64,000 bases of DNA from Vanessa cardui (GCF_905220365.1 NC_061136.1:13371702-13435701), one strand, 5' to 3'. Shown: positions 23,094 to 35,699, counted from the first letter of the stretch. Numbers and translations: made by a program. Notes: generated by a model from the letters alone, not told the origin.

Positions 23094-24489
23094 ATATATT
23101 TTTGTATGAATATGTGTATGTATATTATATGATAATTATTATTTAATATAGGTACATTAAACATTATATATATAACATGTGACACCACCCTTCTCTGAAA
23201 TGAAGACTGTGTTTTTAAGCCCATAAGGTTGTCTGGTAGAAATCGCTACCTAGCGATAAGACCGCCTTATTGTGCATCTCATTTTATTTTCTATATATTT
23301 CATTTTTATTGTTAAATTACTCTGTTACTGTGGTGTACAATAAAGTATATTATTATTATTATAGTTGTTTCATTTTTAGAATAAAAATACGTCTATTAAT
23401 ATACGACGATATGAACTATACTTTCTCTGAAAGGAAAGAGTTAGTAAGGAGACAAAAGGTATTAAATTCATTTCTCCTTACGTAAGATGTGTCAAAACGA
23501 ATGTACATCTAAAGGAATCATTAGATCTTTTAGTATCAACAGAGTTCACTGGTATCGTAATAGGCTCTAAATTTATTTTTGATAATATTATGTATGCACG
23601 CAAAAATACAAGGAACAAGCATAAAACTGTTACTTCAATTACTTGATTACACAGAGTTAGTAACTCTTTTGTGGGGCAATGTATTCAAAAATATTAAATT
23701 TTAAGACTTATAAGAGCGTTTGTTTACTGAAGTAACTAATGTTTATTAATTTATAACACACCTTGGGAATGAAAATTTATGATTGTGTGAATAAAATAGT
23801 TGTAAAATATGACATTTAAAAAAGTCCCGCGGTGTTTATTTCGCCGATTCTTCTCAGGATCGAGGTGTTTCTAAACCGGTAATACATTTTAGACTATTAA
23901 TTATAAAGCGTAATACTTTTGAATATTGAAAAAAATTTTGTCTTTGAAAATTGATAACTCAATAGCCTCATTAGTCATCGGCCTCGCGACAAAGGGGGCC
24001 TCGCGAAAATGTTTTGTTAGTCAAAGTTTAATTATTCCTAATTGTTTCCGTACGCGTGAGAAGCATCTATCTAGATTCGCAGATATTTCTGTAAACACAA
24101 TGAATTGTACAAAAAGGTACCTATTTTTGAGCATTAAAAGTCAAAGATCGTAGATGGATATAAAAGGCAATTAACTTTTAAAAAAAATGCGATACCGCGC
24201 GCCAGTATCGGGTCTTCCCCGATTCAATTATTTCTGTGTCATTCATCTGTCAAAACTTGCGGACTCGCGTAGTTTAAAGTTTTATTTCCCAGATAAACTC
24301 ATGTTCTCAAACAGTGTCTAACCTTAACTAACTTAATTTTTTAACAACTGGGGAAACTCATCGATGTCACGGAGGACCGAGTTTGCTATAGCACCTTCGG
24401 TTAATGGTGATATTTTTTATACAACTTATTTACTATTATTTTTAAAAGAATACTAGCAACGCCCAACATTGATTGAGTAATTACTAACA

Positions 24490-24625
24490 TTCCTATTTAC
24501 CCCTCCTGTTAAGGTTATCACTTGTGTTAGGAGTAGGAACGACAATAGCCCAAGGGATCAGGATTGATCCTGCGGCTTTTTACATCACTACCCGGCTGTT
24601 AAACCACTGCGCTACTGAGATATTA
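24490..24625 (-). repeat. tRNA-headed SINE-J
   Basis: On the minus strand the 24620 side reads TAGCGCAGTGGTTTAACAGC, a good tRNA A box, and GGATCAATCCTG is a B-box-like word about 40 bases on. A diverged relative is at 41300-41420. It is just past the end of transporter 2. Confidence 0.55.
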
Positions 24626-24786
24626 ATAAATATTTTAGTGGATTGTGTCTGTCAGTGCCCGATAACAAGCATGTGTTGCAAATAAATGCTCGTTAATCTA
24701 AGTTTTAAGATATTACGCTGGCGAGACATGACTTTTAAATTAAACAAATCATACATATCTTATATCTATTATTAGAGTATTAAATG

Positions 24787-27700
24787 TTATTTCTTAGGTT
24801 TATCTGGTGGCAGGAAACAGGATACGATGAGACCGCCTGAAAAAAAGAAATAGCAATTTAGTTTAAAATAAATTTTGCATTATATAAATAATGTGAAGGT
24901 GCTTTTAAGACTAAGTGTATAAATCTAATTAATCTTTATGAAATTATATCATAAAGTACATTTTAATGAAGTGTTCTTAAGTTATATCTAATTCAGTGAT
25001 AAGGGACAAATTAACTGGAATTTAATTATATTTAATTTAATTACTAAAAATATTATAACGGAATCCAATAGATATGTTTACTACAAAATAAATACGCTTA
25101 AAACACAGTCTAATATTAATTTAATTGTTGAACGAAACTCAAGTGACGTCATCGGACATACATATAGTACGACAAAAATTAGATGTAGCATCGGAAAATG
25201 CAATGGAATGAAAATAAAAACGATTATTGCCGATTTACACAACTAATAGAAATAGCTCCCTATTGCGCCAGTTTGTGCAAAGATCATATTCGCGTGAGAA
25301 ATAAATACTGACAATTTGGGATAGCGAACTTAATTCGGATGTGGTCGGTTTTACGAATTTTGCCGATGCGAAATCTAAGTTGTGTCGTGCGATAGCCCAT
25401 ACAAAATGTATGAAACTGATTCAGGAGAATTTCTGTTATGCGTTGCGGCCCGCCTCGGTGTGCGCCTATCTTTATACGTTACTGAAGATATCTGACAGGG
25501 GGCGGGCGACGGCCATATTATTTTAGAGAGGATAAAAGATTAATTTGTCAGTTGCATACTTTATGTGTTGCTTAACGTTCGTGTTATTTTTCTTAAATAT
25601 GATTATAACTATGTTTGTGAATATTTTTCAGCATTTTGGTGAATGGTAGATTATATAATATATCATTATAACTTACTTAATACAAATGCACTCCAAGAAT
25701 AAAATGAGTTAGCGCAATGAGTTACTAGATACGCTCCAACAAGATTCGTACCAGCCAGCGCGCTTATCCGAGCTACCATTACTCCTAAGCACGCCGCCAT
25801 GCCGCTAAAATACGAAATTAGTATCAATACTATAAAATACTAATACAACTATATATGATCTACATTACAAATCACAAACTACACTGACTGATCCTTAATA
25901 ATAACACCATAAGAAATCATGATTTATGACCCCACTATTTATGGCTATGGGGATAAGACAGACTTAGGTCTGTCTTGATACAATTGTATGTGATAAAGGC
26001 TAAATTATGTAAGATTTTAAATTAACATGGTTATTTTTATTATTAAAGTTTTTGATTTCGGGATATTTACATAGAAGTGTCCATATTGGACTACCTCCTT
26101 TCTCGTGCGTTTGCTGCGTAAACACTGGTCACCACTACTATTGTCACTTTCACCCCTACCATTGTCACTAGTTATATTTATTTTATATAGATTTATATTT
26201 TATATAGACGCTTCTAACATTATCAACATATACCCGCAATCTTAAGTCTCGTGAACAAGACATTCGTAGATAATATCGAAATATCGAGCTCCACCTGGTA
26301 AATACCTATTGCTCTAATTCTTCATTAACAAACAAAATCTTAAATATTGCTAAACACAAAATTATCTCTAAAACGTATAATTTAATTTCAAAAATAGAAG
26401 CGCATATTAGAAATAAAATTAACAATACTTATTATGTGATAGGTATGCGTACATTTAAAGTTACATATTTACAAAATGAATAGAAAAATCACTTACCGAT
26501 AGGACGTCGGAAACATATCTACGTAATATGAGAAAACAATTGACAAACAAACTGAGTTAATCATGAATCCGCAAAACAAACATATGCTTAATATCCTTCC
26601 AGGAGCGAATGGAATTAAAAATCCAGAAGCAGAACAAATAAACAGAAGGACTATTAAAACCGTTTTCCTTCTCCCGTTCAGCAATGCGACGGCAAAAATA
26701 AGCACGCCGTACAATGCGCCTTGGATAAGGCTGACCCACACTGAAAATTCCGTCACCGATGTGATACACATCTGAAAAAACAAGTTATATTCATATTCAA
26801 GCCTGTCTGGGTACATCTGGTGGCAGATATATTCATATGATTCCAACGCGCCAACGCCAAACAGTCAGTTTACTTGGTGGTAGGGCTTTGTGCAAGCCCG
26901 TCTGGGTAGGTACCACCCACTCATCAGTTATTCTACCGCCAAATAACAGTACTCAGTATTGTTGTGTTCCGGTTTGAAGGATGAGTAGGCCAGTGTAACT
27001 ACAGGCACAAGGGACATAACATCTTAGTTCCCATGGTTGGTGGCACATTGACGATGTAAGGAATAATTAATATTTCTTACAGCTTCATGGTCTATGGGTG
27101 ATGATGACCTTTTACCATCAGGTGGCCCAAATGCTCGTCCGCCAACCTATACCATAAAAACAATTTTAAAACAAATTGTAATTTTATTAATAGCGTAAGG
27201 CCATTTTGTTCCAGTGATTATGGGACGATAGCTACACATAGAAAATGGGACATGGTCTGATTTTGAAGAGCCATTGATGGTTAAAAAAATACAGATGATT
27301 CTTGATTGTAATTACATAAAATGTTGCGATTTCACAAAGACATAATATTACAGAGCGGAAATAAGTTCCTGGCCGGTTAAAGAGCGACACTCATGAAAAA
27401 GAAACAAAATGAAAAACGGAAACAGAATTAAAAGAAAATTGATTGATAATTGACAAATTCTGAACGTGATGTTTCGGGGAAGACTTGAATAAAATAAAAC
27501 AAAAGAATGTCAACATTTAGCAAACACACAAAATAATGGACGTGATCCAATCACAAAACAATAAAATCAGTATTAAAAAATTTTAAGCCAATAAAAACTC
27601 ACGTCATTATTATCGAGTTCCTTATAATTGCTTATCAATCCACACAAGTTGTCAGCTTCGGTATTTTTATCATAACCAGTGTTAAAAGTCTCCATTACCA

Positions 27701-30700
27701 AAGGAAACCAAGCATAAAAACCATTATTGCTGAAAAAAAGAAAATTTATTGAGGGGACATGTTCAAAATCATTAAATTAATGACCTATAAGCACTATTAT
27801 AACAAAGAGACCCGAGATGACCAAGTGGTTATGCGTGCACCACTGAATTTTCAAGTGCTGAATTTGTCTCGTGGCTCCCCACGTGTCCAATTTCAACAAT
27901 ATTCTGACACATATTTATCCACCGACCCACATTTGAGCAGTGTAGTGTGGTCCGAAGCTACTCCTAAAATGAAGATGAGACCTAAGCCTAGCAGTAGGAA
28001 ATTGACAGGCTGTTGTTGTTTAAATAGATGCATAGATAGATATATAAATAAAGTCTTTATTTGGATCACAACACATGAGTAAAAATAAGAAGAGAAAAAA
28101 GAAATGATGACGTAGAAAGGAAAAAAACAAAAATAAACAAAAAAAAAATAACTAACTTACAAAAATATTTCGCATCTAATTTTATTTAATCTACATATAT
28201 CTATTAAATATAATTAGATGTAAAATGAGAATTGCAATATTCTGGTAACACAAAGAAAAAAAATTAACAAAAATGAAGTGTAAAGTGGTATGGCATCCAA
28301 AATGGACAACCTCTCAGTTGAAGCTGGCATAATTATGGCAAAAAATGTTTAATTACTAACGTGGCATAAACAACGGACGTTATATAAAATAGCTGCACGA
28401 TTCTATAAAGCAGGGGCGGCTTGAACAGAGGAAAGGTTTGCTCCACCAGAGACTGTAGTAGCGGAAGGTCTTTTCTTCTCAGTGAAGTTGTCTCATGCAG
28501 AACCACTCGCTTAACCTAGAACAAAAGAACATAGTATAGTACGACACACTTAGATATAGCGTCGGCAAAATTCGTAAAAACGATCTCAACCGAATTGAGT
28601 GCGCTATCCCAAATTATCAATATTTATTTCTCGTGTGAATATGATCTATTCACAAAAGTAATAACTTGTAATATCATATGACCTAATATATTCGTCAATT
28701 TGACATGTCGATTTCACTTGCACATGCACTTGCTTTCTCGGGTTGATCTGACGCGAAAATCTCTAGCGGCGAATAGCGTCGAATGGCGCGATAGAGACTT
28801 ATTTCTATTGGTCGTGTAAATCGGCAGTAATCGGTTTTATTTTCATTTCATTGCAGTTTCCGATGCTACCTCTAATTTGTGTCGTACTATATTTATTTAT
28901 TTTTTGAGTCAAAGCGTTTGAAGAGTATTACGCTAAATTATTATTAACTATATTTAGAGTGTGGCAAGAGCTGTGGTTTACGTAGTGATTTGAATACGTG
29001 GATCTTTATCGGTCTTCGATATGACCTCTGATTTTTTATTTATTTAAGTATGTATATACTTGAAGAAAATCAGCCTGAGGAATTTTTTAACTATCGAAGA
29101 TGACATTGCATTTTATAATATTCTAAAATATTTTTGAAATTGTAATCATTAATGTTAAACTGATAATTGTCGGTGACAATCAATGACACAATTGGCTGTT
29201 AATAGGAATTCAATATTTAGTCGGATTACTAAATTAACACACAAACTAATACTGAAAATACTCACTGGATAGGCATTTAATTTAATTCCATTTCGTTCAC
29301 TGATTTTCGTAAGCAGTTTGACAGCCCTTCTCTCGTTTCCACTGTTAAGAACAAACTTTGGGCTCTCGAAGAAGTAACTTGCTAGAACAAGTGATACACC
29401 GAGAGGCAAAGCTAAAACCAGCGCCAGAAGTCTCCAAGGTCTGAAGACTATGAAGCCAAGATCGAACGCGAAGTCGAGACTTAGGATGAAATATGCACAA
29501 ACTGAAAATATGATCACATCTTTGAAGCACCATTTAGATAATTAAGCCATTAAACCATTTAGCGATAGGTCCCGCTTATACGTAGGCTCGAAGGACCAAA
29601 TGTAGGGGTTGATTCCTACAATAAGCTAAGCTGAGAAGAATTTTTTTTTATGGTATTGGTTGGTGGACGAGCATATGGGCCACCTGATGGTAAGTGGTCA
29701 CCATCACCCTTAGACAATAACACTGTAAGAAATATTAACTATTCCTTCCATCGTTAATATGCCACCAACATTGGGAATTAAGATGTTATGTCCCTTGTGC
29801 CTGTAGTTACACTGACTCACTCACCCTTCAAACCGGAACACAACAATACTGAGTACTGTTATTTGGCGGTAGAATAACTGATGACTGGGTGGTACCTACC
29901 CAGACGGGCTTGCACAAAGCCCTACCACCAAGTAAGAAATGTTGAATAATTCTAGTTAAGGGATGGTAACTCCGGAGAGTGCTAAAATAACCGAACCCGT
30001 CGAGTGCTGAATAAACACTGATTTATTGCGTTTACCAAAAATGCTTTGATATCGTTTTGTATCACAATGGTTTACTAGCTAAGTTAAATTAAAATACTTA
30101 ATAATAATTACTAATGCGTGCAATGACACGTATAGATTATTTTAAGTAATTGAAAATGTCTTACTGTTGTAAATCGCAAATGATAGAAACAATGAAAAAG
30201 TTACTCCTATTACGAGTTTTCCTCTTAATTTCGTAGAGCAGGATTCCCCGAGTAACGTAAGCCCTATAGATTGTATTCCACTTGAGCTGCAATCATAATA
30301 TCTAAATAAAAATCTATATATATGAATAAGCAAAATCATATTAACTAATATGACTTAATACTGCATGCTAATTGGTTACCCAATGCATCATTGTTTGCTA
30401 TTGACCAATGACAATTCAAATTGTGTTATATGTGAACGTTCAGAGATGAGATGGCCCAATGGTGAGAACACGTGTATCTTAACCGATGATTGCGGGTTCA
30501 AACCTAGGCAAGCACCGCTGATTCATGTGCTTAATTCGTCTTTATAATTCATTTCGTGCTCGGCAGTGAAGGAAAACATCGTGAGGAAACCTGCATGTGT
30601 CTAATTTCATCGAAATTCTACCACATGTGCATTCCACCAACCCGCATTGGAACAGTGTGGTAGAATATGTTCCAAATCCTCTCCTTAATGGAAGAGGAGG

Positions 30701-32904
30701 CCTTATCCCAGCAGTGGGAAATTTACAGGCTGTGGTTGTTGTGAACATTTTAGAGTCTGTTAGTGAATAATATGTATTAAATATAATAAGTTGATATGAT
30801 ATTGTACTCACAAACTGCAGCTGAAAAACTTTAGAATAGCAAGAACGATCCAATTAGGTGAGAATGCGCTGATACTGGCCAGGATGAAGCTTCCCCACAA
30901 AGAGATGCGGAAGCTTTTAAGTCGACCTTGCGTATCAGAAAAGTAGCCCCACGGGTATGCCAAGATGATTGATCCTGGTTATGGACAAAATAACCACATA
31001 ATACAGCTTCGATTGATCTTGATACTATGCCTAACCTGTTTCAGCAAAATCGTTTGTAAGCAAGTGTTACATATAAGCAAGTAGCTGAATGGTTATTTTA
31101 TTCTTTTATATAATGGATGTTGATACTTTGGTTAAGGTTTATTATTTAGTGGACTGACATATATTAGACCAGTTTTTGTTTTGTTTGATATATTGCTGTT
31201 GGCCCTACTGGCCTTTACAGCGTCACCGGACGTTCGGGCGAGAACTAATGTCCTCAGCCCTGAGGTTGAGCGCGGGGCTCGAATTTAAAGTTCGTCCTGA
31301 GGGTGTCTCCTATGAGATCGCACCTCGGCTCAGAACGAAGTCGGTGGGAGTTTAGACCAGTCATATAATATGATATATCTGTCAACTGAGCTATTTTTTA
31401 CTCTTAATTCACTAATATAATTTATATCATAGTTAAAATGACCAGGGATGTAAAGATGAGCACCACTTTTATGACAATCGTACAAATTCAATTTATATTT
31501 ACCTAGAAAAGGCATGGATATCAGGATACTTTTCTGAATGTGATTGATCTCCAAGTCACAAGCACTGGACACCACCACAGAAAACCCGAACATGTCCAAC
31601 GCCATTCCCTCCAACGCCATGCACAAAAGTACTGACATTCCGATTACATACCACCCAGTACCTAAACACAATATTGTCGTGTCAATTTAACTACTACCAC
31701 TTCTTATACTCAAAAACAAAATAAACTTCATTCAAGTAGGCTTAAGCGTAAGCTACCACCGTTCCGGAAAGTAGATTCTACTGAGAAGAAACTCAGTAGT
31801 TACTCTTTTTAACATTTAAAAAATACAGTCTTATTAGTTAAATACAATGGCATTTAACTAATAAGACTGTATATAGTGAATGCATATGTATGTAATTTAT
31901 CCTGCCTGGAAGTCAACAGGTATTAACTCCACGCTTTTTTATCATGTATAATATCTTGTATCAAAAAATATGCCTTTTTTACCACTGTATTTTTTACAAA
32001 CGGTAAAGTTAAAAATGTCTGTCCTACGACAGGAAAACTTATTGTATCTCATCCAGAGAATCAGCATTGTCATGTAAATGACTGCTAACAATCTTATTCT
32101 TTAGCTGAAACCCATCCAAAACCATAAAATTTACTTTGCATATAGTATTTCAAGTAATAATACTGTACATTATGGATAGGAAATGAATAGAATAAGTAGT
32201 AACATATAAATACAGGAGGTGAATTTCTCAAGCAGTGAATGACTACAGCTAGAAGGTATTCTAGCTGTAGTCATATTATTATATACACTTAGAAGGTGTC
32301 GTGAAAAATGGAGAAAACTATGATCTGATTTTGATGCATTTTAACCGATGATTGCAGGTTCAAACCCAGGCAAGCACCGCTGATTCATGTGCTTAATTTG
32401 TCTTTATAATTCTACTCATGCTCAGCGGAAAGGAAAACATCGTGAGGAAACCTGCATGTGACAAATTTCATAAAAATTCTGCCACATGTGTATTCCACCA
32501 ACCCGCATTGGAACAGCGTGGTGGAATATGTTCCAAACCTTCTCCTCAAAGGGAGAGGAGGCTTTTAGCCCATCAGTTGAAATTTACATGCTGTTGTTGT
32601 TGGTTTGTTGTATGATCTGATAGCAAAAACAGATGGGAAAAATTTAATAAGCATCGCAAATAAAAGGATCGCTTATAAGGGTCGCATCTGCTAAGACGGA
32701 TTATTACACTGAGAAGAGAATCAAGATTTTCAAAATTTACATGATGAAATTAGGAACCTTACCTGCTACGTCAATAGCCTCGTCATAGGTATATATTTTG
32801 TCTTCATTTTGGTGATTGTTGATACTCCACACAGTAATATCTTTACCATCAAATATTTCAAAGAAGTCTGGATTTTTCGGGAGATATTTTCCGGACAACG
32901 CCAT
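24787..32904 (-). CDS. SV2-like MFS transporter 2
   Basis: Ten exons in transcript order: 32904-32763, 31661-31503, 30974-30812, 30286-30165, 29501-29266, 28515-28361, 27729-27603, 26771-26497, 25804-25677 and 24836-24787 (TAA at 24789-24787). Total 1557 nt, 518 aa, all GT-AG. Start is the ATG at 32904. The N terminus carries TYDEAIDVAGTG, the block that precedes TM1 in its paralogs. Motif A is GYFSDTQGRL at 110-119, with Gln where transporters 1 and 3 have Arg. FRPWR is at 215-219, FESPK at 240-244 and PTSYRGM at 456-462. Four exons have exactly the same length as in transporter 1 (163, 122, 236 and 128 nt). Exon 8 (275 nt) spans a site that is split by an intron in both paralogs. The post-TM7 loop has no N-X-S/T sequon. 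Family is secure; the substrate is unknown. Confidence 0.9.
25163..25393. mobile_element. MITE-D copy 3
   Basis: Ends TATAGTACGACAAAAATTAG and CTAAGTTGTGTCGTGCGATA. Shorter than the other copies and with its interior in the opposite orientation. It lies in the last intron of transporter 2. Confidence 0.7.
26870..27167 (-). repeat. Repeat B, full length
   Basis: Complement of the 29641 copy from ACTTGGTGGTAGGGCTTTGT to GGTTGGCGGACGAGC and an ATGGTAT start. In the transporter 2 intron after exon 7. Confidence 0.8.
27808..28022 (+). repeat. SINE-A, old diverged copy
   Basis: Head-like GATGACCAAGTGGTTATGCG, a shortened middle, and the 3' block GGAAATTGACAGGCTGTTGTTG. Clearly older than the other copies. 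Confidence 0.6.
28536..28891. mobile_element. MITE-D copy 4
   Basis: About 355 bp, ends TATAGTACGACACACTTAGA and TCTAATTTGTGTCGTACTATA-like. It is the longest copy. In the transporter 2 intron between exons 5 and 6. Confidence 0.8.
29641..29934 (+). repeat. Repeat B, full length
   Basis: Starts with a T run and ATGGTATTGGTTGGTGGACG, ends CACAAAGCCCTACCACCAAG. It has no obvious terminal inverted repeats or coding frame. This is the reference copy for the family in this window. Confidence 0.8.
30444..30742 (+). repeat. SINE-A, full length
   Basis: Head ATGGCCCAATGGTGAGAACA, B box GGGTTCAAACCT, complete body and a GTTGTTG tail. In a transporter 2 intron, antisense to the gene. Confidence 0.85.
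31186..31345. repeat. GC-rich block, class unknown
   Basis: Inside AT-rich intron DNA, a sharply bounded block rich in C and G (CGTCACCGGACGTTCGGGCG, later TCGGCTCAGAACGAAGTCGG). Probably a transposon fragment; I saw no second copy in the window. Confidence 0.4.
31709..32040 (-). repeat. Repeat C (LINE 3' end), long copy
   Basis: On the minus strand it ends in AATAAAG-type and TTTTGATTTT-type words typical of a LINE tail. The body has the family blocks ACTACTGAGTTTCTT and CCTGTTGACTTCCAGGCAGG. A 19 bp perfect hairpin sits at 31825-31870. Confidence 0.65.
32239..32274. other. Perfect 16 bp hairpin
   Basis: ATGACTACAGCTAGAA at 32239-32254 pairs fully with 32259-32274 around a 4-base loop (GGTA). 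In intron 1 of transporter 2. Confidence 0.7.
32334..32612 (+). repeat. SINE-A, 5' truncated
   Basis: Begins inside the head (GCATTTTAACCGATGATTGC), keeps the B box GGTTCAAACCC, and ends TGCTGTTGTTGTTGG. Confidence 0.8.
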
Positions 32905-33333
32905 TTGCAATTTCAATTAACACTCGATCTAATAGCTAATACTGTTAAGCAATATTTAAATTAAAGACCATTTAACTTTTGCTAATAGAGCGTTAAATTT
33001 AATTCATACATTTCAACACACTGCCTAAAATTTAAACTAAAAACACCGAAACAAACTTTTCATGTAACTTGTAATTTGAAAGTGTAATTGTAACGAACTC
33101 TTATCAAAACCTCATTATTAAACACATATTTTGTAACAATATATGTTCTGCGAAGTCAATTATTTATAAAAAAATATAAATATATGTAATAATATTACAA
33201 TATTATTTTATTAGTACATCGCCTGAACGAAACTGAAAAACTTTACTTGGGGCAGACAAAATGGTAATTGTGGAAGATAAGCGATTTTTGTCGTGTGTTT
33301 ATGGGTTCTGTAGAAAAAAAATTTTTTTTTTCA

Positions 33334-33600
33334 AAATCAAAATCAAAGTATACTTTATTCAAGTGGGCTTTTACAAGCACTTTTGAATCGTCATTTAACA
33401 ATTAAGTGAAGCTACCACCGGTTCGGAAAGTAGATTCTACCGAGAAGAACCGGCAAGAAACTCAGTAGTTACTCTTTTTCAACATTTAAAAAAATACAGT
33501 CATGTTAGTTAATTTTTAAGTTAATACAATTATTAAATTAATATATCCTGCCTGGAAGTCAACAGGTATTAATTCCACGCTTTTTTATCATCTACAAAAT
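33334..33600 (-). repeat. Repeat C
   Basis: Complement-oriented LINE 3' end, from TCAAAATCAAAGTATACTTT to the CCACGCTTTTTTATCATC block. Just upstream of transporter 2. Confidence 0.7.
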
Positions 33601-34547
33601 AACTTAATCATCAGCAGCCAATCATAATAACCCGCTTGACATGGGCCTCCCATCCAGGTGTGTCAGAGCTCCTGGTTCTCCTCCTTCAGCATCTATCCGC
33701 CATTTTTCTTCAGAGCATTGGTCTTATTGGCTGGTTTAGGCCATACGTGACCAGCCTACGGCTACTACTGTCTTTACACTCTGCTGTTCATTCAATTAGT
33801 AATAATTTATTTCAGAGCATTTTTTATATATATTAATTTTGTTTTCGATGCAATATTTCTTTTTAAAATTATTATTTTTTCTTGAAAGATAAAGTGAATA
33901 AAAAATACATGTAAGTTAAGTATGGTAGTATTATAGGTACTTAAATAAATTAAGTATGATTCACAAAAAAAATTAATAAATAATAGTGTAGTAATAGTAG
34001 TTTCATCAATAAATAAAAATATTTAATCTGTTTCCGAATTTTGACGTAATTCGTTGGCTTATATACCGCATAGGGTAAGCTACTTTACATTAAATAGATG
34101 GCGCTAACGTTTTTAAATCGCGCTATAAATATATGAATAAGAATCTACTTTTTGAGATTTTATAAAGTATTCATTTAAACGTTGTTTTATTTTCTTGTTG
34201 TTAGTTTAACTCTAAAACCGAAGGCGCCGATAACGATGTTAACTCAATTGTTAATAAGACTATCGGTAGCCGGGTTCCAACATGAATATTTAAATGCATC
34301 GGAGTTCATTGTGTTAACTAATTATACGCGCTATTTAAAACTTACTTCATTAAGGTAGGTAGATAAGGATCCTTGGAATTTAAAAGATTTAGAAATGAGA
34401 ACTAAAGTTTACTCGCCCATAAATTGATATATGTAATACATACAATGCTAAAGTCATAACCACCCTTTTTGCTTCGCCATAATCTGTTAATTAATTGCAT
34501 ATCACCGTTCCTATTGAATGAGTTTTCCATAATTTATTAGACTAGCA

Positions 34548-34715
34548 GTGCTCGCGACCTTGTACGCGTTTCAATTAAAAATATGTACATTATTCTAGCC
34601 CAAGTTACTCCCTATTATATCAGTTACCTGTCAGTGAAAGTCCCGTCAAAATCGGTCTAGCCGTTCCAGAGATTAGCCGGAACAAACAGACAGACCGACA
34701 AAAATTGTAAAAAAT
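34548..34715 (+). repeat. Repeat L copy 1
   Basis: Shares AGTGCTCGCGACCTTG, CCAGTGAAAGTC-like and ATTAGCCGGAACAAACAGAC blocks with 57772-57945. Non-coding; family not known. Confidence 0.5.
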
Positions 34716-35207
34716 ATTATTTTGGTGTATATACCATGTATACATATGCATTGAGTAAAAAAGGGATATTTTAATTTTACAAACAGACACTCCAATTTTA
34801 TTATATGTTTAGATTACATATGAATCAAACACAAAAAAGTTCTGTATAAAGACAATTTACATTTGTGTATGTATTTCATATTGAACATTCCTAACAACAT
34901 ACTGTATGCAAGACTGCCTGTCTGGGAGAGGAGCTAAAGCTAAAGACTCATTAAGGAAACGTTATGGAATTAATTCGGATTTCTCAACCCAAACTCAAAT
35001 TTGGAATATTTCTTACCCTGTGTCTACAAATATGTACCAGCACCTGTTAGCATCATTAAGAACATATTTTGTTTCCTGTAAATTTAGTGTGATGGGGCAT
35101 TTCTCAATATTTAATTCTATTTTGTATGCTTTGCAATTCTAGGTTACTAATGTCTACATAAATATGTATTACGATACCATTATTATAAGTACTCTCAATC
35201 TATATTA

Positions 35208-35345
35208 ATATTATAAATGTGAAAGTAGCTCTGTCTGTCCGCCTATCTTATATATCTCTTTACGACGAAAGCGTTGAACCGAATTTGATGAAATTTAGTA
35301 TGAAGCACTTGAACTTAATATTAACCATCCCTTGCGTTCCAAACT
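35208..35345 (-). repeat. Repeat K, reverse copy
   Basis: Complement of the ends of the copies at 41936 and 58615: TTATAAATGTGAAAGTAGCT, CTGTCTGTCC and GAATTTGATGAAATTTAG. Confidence 0.5.
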
Positions 35346-35411
35346 TTACTTGCGTTTTTGCACATTACTATATGTCGTGTTATAGAGTCTTCGTCAAGAT
35401 CCTGGGAACTA

Positions 35412-35447
35412 ACGATGTCTTCCTGTAATCGGTCAGGAAGACATCGT
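35412..35447. other. Perfect 14 bp hairpin
   Basis: ACGATGTCTTCCTG pairs with 35434-35447 around an 8-base loop. Intergenic, between transporters 2 and 3. Confidence 0.65.
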
Positions 35448-35699
35448 CAGTTGCCTCGAAACAATAAAAATATTCACGTCTAGCTTTCATTGTACTGTAA
35501 ATTGTTCTATCTTCATCCTGAAGAACCTCTTCTCTAAACTGTGTGCTAAGGCTAATACCTGATTCCTGTCTTAAGACAGTTTAAACAACGGTTGGTTCCT
35601 TAATTCAATACAGAGGCAGTACAATTATTATTTGGCTGTGAATTTAAACAAACTAAAATAAAATGAGTAGATAAGTTTATGAGTAGTTTTATATAGGTA

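Larger units (their letters stand above)
20026..23363 (+). mobile_element. Non-LTR retrotransposon, CR1/Jockey-like
   Basis: Contains the 992-codon ORF (20026-23004), then a 3' UTR with a (TGTA)n stretch at 23015-23093, an AATAAAGTATA word and a terminal ATT run at about 23346-23363. It lies between transporter 1 and transporter 2. No separate ORF1 was seen upstream, so the 5' end is uncertain. The 3' UTR carries GGTTGTCTGGTAGAAATCGC and CTAGCGATAAGACCGCC, also recognisable in the older fragment at 16622-16820. Confidence 0.85.

Noticed and set aside
23015..23224. Short tandem repeats that could suggest an array such as CRISPR
   Set aside because: Simple (TGTA)n without spacers, in a eukaryotic LINE 3' UTR.
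33636..33836. Plus-strand frame containing SHPGV, like a retroelement integrase
   Set aside because: The resemblance is a few residues only; no zinc-binding or catalytic motif around it.
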